A stretch of 8,790 nucleotides of DNA, from assembly GCA_949739095.1 (NCBI GenBank), contig CATIYX010000325.1:1-8790 (forward strand), given 5' to 3'. Source of the DNA: an uncultured Clostridia bacterium. Lineage in GTDB: Bacteria; Bacillota; Clostridia; RUG12999. Under the pieces are notes generated by a model that ran no database searches, was not told the origin of the DNA, and saw only the letters and a program-made list of their open reading frames with translations. Positions 6,938-8,790 of this stretch are shown piece by piece (the first letter of the stretch is position 1; each line of letters starts with the position of its first letter). The position numbers and the translations under genes were made by a program.

Positions 6938-6951
6938 AGAACTTTCGTTCG
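6938..6951. promoter_or_regulatory. LexA (SOS) box 2
   Basis: AGAACTTTCGTTCG matches the CGAAC-N4-GTTCG consensus at every fixed base but one outer position. It covers the predicted transcription start (near 6950) of the LysM gene just past the -10 box, and its core is only two bases from that of box 1. It is the best of the three sites. Confidence 0.87.
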
Positions 6952-6956
6952 TATAT

Positions 6957-6985
6957 ATTATAGCAGAACAAATGTTTGATGTCAA
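6957..6985 (-). promoter_or_regulatory. Consensus sigma-A promoter of the LysM (YneA-like) gene
   Basis: Read on the minus strand, TTGACA (6985-6980) and TATAAT (6962-6957) are exact consensus boxes with an ideal 17-base spacer. Transcription would start near 6950, about 55 bases before the ATG. Such a strong promoter needs tight repression, which fits the LexA boxes placed on and after it. Confidence 0.9.
6966..6978. promoter_or_regulatory. LexA (SOS) box 3, imperfect
   Basis: GAACAAATGTTTG keeps the GAAC half and has one core mismatch (GTTT for GTTC) plus the outer G of the consensus. It fills most of the spacer between the -35 and -10 boxes, so a bound repressor would exclude RNA polymerase directly. 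Confidence 0.65.
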
Positions 6986-7103
6986 GTATTTTTTGGATAA
7001 AAATTTTTATTTTTTTTTGTATGAAATCCCAAAAGCAGAAAAAACTAAACATATCTACACGATTTGGTGGCAAGATGAAAGCAAAAACGGCAGGAGGAAC
7101 AGC

Positions 7104-8075
7104 ATGAGAACAATTCGGACAGACTTAGCGATTGAAGCACATGAATATTATACGGAAGGTGGAAAAAACGTTCCGGAGGGCGTGGATTTGCAAGAGACTG
7201 AGATGGAGGGCTGCAATATTACGCAGGTACGCATTTTGTCAGAGCAGGGAGAACAGGCGCTGCATAAACCGCAGGGAGAGTATATTACGGTGGAAATCCG
7301 TGATATTATGCGTTTAAGTGCACAGGGGCAGGAAGCAGTTGCCGGCGTATTGGGCAGACAAGTCAAACAATTATTAGAGGGACGAGGGATTCGTGATGAA
7401 GATGAAATTTTAGTAATTGGTCTGGGAAACTGGGATATTACGCCGGACGCGCTGGGACCTAAAACCATTTCTAAATTGTTTGTTACGCGGCATTTGGTGG
7501 AATATATGCCGGAAGTGGTGGAGAAGGGAACACGCTCAGTTTGTGCTATGTCACCGGGGGTACTTGGGATTACAGGAATTGAAACAGGTGAAATTGTGAA
7601 AGGGCTGGTAGAGCGAGTTAAACCTAAGGCAGTGATTGCTATTGATGCTCTGGCATCGCGCAGCACAGAGCGAGTTGGTGTTACTGTGCAGTTGTCTGAT
7701 ACTGGAATTTCACCAGGTTCGGGAATCGGAAACCGTCGGAAAGAACTATCGCAGCGGACGCTAGGTGTACCTGTTATTGCAATTGGTGTTCCTATGGTAG
7801 TGGATGCGGCAACGATTGCAGATGATGCACTGGATGCAGTGATTGGGAAACTGGGTGAATCAGCGGACAGGAGGTCGCCTTTTTATGAAATGCTGAAACA
7901 TTTGGAGGAGGAGGAACGCTACGACCTTATCCGTCAGTCGCTGGGGACCGGGCTGGCAGATATGATAGTTACACCCAAAGAAATAGACGCGATGATTGAA
8001 GAAATTTCCGGCGTCTTGTCAGAAGGAATCAACAGGGGGATATATTCGCCGGAATTTTTGCAGCAGGTTTCCTGA
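7104..8075 (+). CDS. gpr: GPR, germination protease for small acid-soluble spore proteins
   Basis: Endopeptidase (family A25) made as a zymogen in the forespore; at germination it degrades the alpha/beta-type SASPs that coat spore DNA. The 323 residues carry the family signatures: RTDLAIEA near the N-terminus (residues 5-12), where the propeptide is cleaved in known enzymes; IGLGNWDITPDALGP (105-119); and IDALASRSTERVG followed by TVQLSDTGISPGSGIGNRR (180-212). The proposed catalytic pair of the Bacillus megaterium enzyme (D127 and D193, as recalled) has the same 66-residue spacing as D115 and D181 here. Start choice: AGGAGG at 7092-7097 sits 6 bases before ATG 7104; the frame is open to an ATG at 6972, but that lies in the divergent promoter and has no ribosome site. 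It is divergent from the SOS-controlled LysM gene and followed by a strong terminator. Forespore sigma-G control is expected, but I could not place a convincing sigma-G promoter. Confidence 0.96.
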   Translation: MRTIRTDLAIEAHEYYTEGGKNVPEGVDLQETEMEGCNITQVRILSEQGEQALHKPQGEYITVEIRDIMRLSAQGQEAVAGVLGRQVKQLLEGRGIRDEDEILVIGLGNWDITPDALGPKTISKLFVTRHLVEYMPEVVEKGTRSVCAMSPGVLGITGIETGEIVKGLVERVKPKAVIAIDALASRSTERVGVTVQLSDTGISPGSGIGNRRKELSQRTLGVPVIAIGVPMVVDAATIADDALDAVIGKLGESADRRSPFYEMLKHLEEEERYDLIRQSLGTGLADMIVTPKEIDAMIEEISGVLSEGINRGIYSPEFLQQVS

Positions 8076-8128
8076 AAGATGGAAAAGTATTAACAGGGGT
8101 TGTGGGCTGACAAAAGAATGATAAAACA

Positions 8129-8166
8129 GGGCGGTTCTATATCAGATTGGATATAGAGCCGCCTTT
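8129..8166 (+). terminator. Intrinsic terminator after gpr
   Basis: A 14-bp stem with one G-U pair joins 8130-8143 (GGCGGTTCTATATC) to 8150-8163 (GATATAGAGCCGCC) around a 6-base loop, followed by TTTATTAT. It lies about 55 bases after the gpr stop and should separate gpr from the next gene. Confidence 0.93.
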
Positions 8167-8236
8167 ATTATATGAAAATTCTTGAAAGAGGAGTAGAGGG
8201 AGATGAGATAGACAAGCGATGTTTTTTCTAAAAAGC

Positions 8237-8267
8237 AATACTAAAAACAAGCCCTAAAACATATACA
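8237..8267 (+). promoter_or_regulatory. Weak candidate sigma-E-type promoter for the spoIIP-like gene
   Basis: AATACT (8237-8242) lies 17 bases before CATATACA (8260-8267), which resembles the mother-cell sigma-E -10 consensus CATACA-N-T at most but not all positions. The preceding terminator means the downstream gene needs its own promoter, and spoIIP is sigma-E dependent in Bacillus. The match itself is weak in an AT-rich stretch. Confidence 0.25.
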
Positions 8268-8325
8268 TATTTATATGGGTGACAATATACGGGACGGTTG
8301 GCTAAAGTATAGACGGAGGGGTACT

Positions 8326-8790
8326 ATGCAAAGGTACAAAGGAATAACGCGGGCGCGGTTGTGGATAGCAGTTATCATTTGCAGCATGTTTTTAGCGGGC
8401 GGTATCTGCGGAACGAAATTGGTATCCGTGTTAAAGCTAAAACTATATCCATACTATGTTGTTTCTGCTGTCACAGACCAAACGGGGCTATATGTTGAAT
8501 CTGTGAAGCAGCAGCCTGGCGTGGGTGAACGGGTGGCAAATATTTGTGATGTTCTTTTGGGTGGAAATTTCTATCGGCCGGCAATGGCGATGGCAAGTGC
8601 AAGTGGAGTCTATAAAACGGTGATAACGCGGGAGGTTGTTATGACGGCAGAAAAAAGCTATCGGAGCGGAGAAACGATGGTAGAACAACCCTCGCAGGAG
8701 CTGCCGCCAATTAATACCAATCCGCTAGAAAAAACCATCAGCGCCAGCGGCGGGAATATTAAAGTTTCAGATAAAGTAACAATTAATAAT
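8326..8790 (+). CDS. spoIIP: Probable SpoIIP, N-terminal part (cut by window end)
   Basis: An open frame of 155 codons runs from ATG 8326 off the right edge without a stop. GGAGG at 8315-8319 is 6 bases before the ATG. The product begins with a basic N-terminus and one membrane segment (about residues 11-30), followed by an extracellular region whose last third is a Ser/Glu/Pro-rich linker. SpoIIP is a membrane-anchored amidase/endopeptidase that, with SpoIID and SpoIIM, thins septal peptidoglycan and drives engulfment in the mother cell. Its catalytic domain is C-terminal and would lie beyond the window, so the identity rests on gene order (gpr then spoIIP, conserved in spore-formers), the signal-anchor layout, and overall resemblance of the N-terminal region. 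Another sporulation membrane protein is possible. Confidence 0.75.
   Translation, partial: MQRYKGITRARLWIAVIICSMFLAGGICGTKLVSVLKLKLYPYYVVSAVTDQTGLYVESVKQQPGVGERVANICDVLLGGNFYRPAMAMASASGVYKTVITREVVMTAEKSYRSGETMVEQPSQELPPINTNPLEKTISASGGNIKVSDKVTINN

Noticed and set aside
7019..7057. Possible sigma-G promoter for gpr (GTATGA and CATATCTA)
   Set aside because: The spacer would be about 25 bases, far from the usual 17-18, and the -10 needs an inserted base to match.
6972..7103. Longer gpr start at ATG 6972 (44 extra residues)
   Set aside because: It lies inside the divergent LexA-controlled promoter, has no ribosome site, and the extra residues do not resemble GPR. AGGAGG fixes ATG 7104.
7148..7666. 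Minus-strand open frame of 172 codons opposite gpr
   Set aside because: It is antisense to a certain gene, with Ser/Pro/Thr-rich low-complexity translation and no ribosome site; treated as a shadow.

Overview
The window looks like chromosomal DNA from a spore-forming, low-to-moderate GC, Gram-positive anaerobe of the Clostridia. The evidence is gpr followed by a spoIIP-like gene, an ftsE-ftsX-M23 hydrolase cluster, strong AGGAGG-type ribosome binding sites, and LexA boxes of the Gram-positive GAAC-N4-GTTC type. I cannot fix the genus from sequence alone. No rRNA, tRNA, CRISPR array, insertion sequence or phage gene was seen.

Left block (about 1-4180, all +): a PucR/CdaR-type regulator with a probable TTG start, then ftsE, ftsX and a secreted coiled-coil M23 (LytM) peptidase. 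ftsE and ftsX are 15 bases apart, ftsX and the peptidase gene 12 bases apart. This is a cell-wall hydrolysis module: the FtsEX ABC complex drives a coiled-coil-tethered peptidoglycan hydrolase during division. The regulator lies 52 bases upstream with no visible terminator between, so it is probably in the same transcript.

Middle block (about 4180-6510): a small COG2426-type membrane protein closed by a clear intrinsic terminator. Next comes an aminoglycoside-phosphotransferase-fold kinase with its own extended -10 promoter inside an inverted repeat. A 532-base stretch without a convincing gene follows. It holds a perfect 15-bp hairpin, probably a terminator shared by the converging genes, and a run of smaller stems that I cannot assign.

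Right block (about 6510-8790): a LysM single-membrane-pass protein on the minus strand resembles the SOS division inhibitor YneA. Its promoter matches the sigma-A consensus exactly (TTGACA, 17 bp, TATAAT) and is overlaid by two perfect-core LexA boxes and one near-perfect box. Divergent from it is gpr (spore germination protease), ended by a strong terminator. Then comes the 5' part of a probable spoIIP gene, cut by the window edge.

The genes share a theme of envelope and division control: FtsEX-hydrolase for septal wall cleavage, a DNA-damage-controlled division inhibitor, and sporulation proteins for engulfment and germination. Most genes are recognisable families in familiar order. The features most worth a second look are the triple LexA-box promoter next to gpr and the unexplained structured stretch at 6208-6470.
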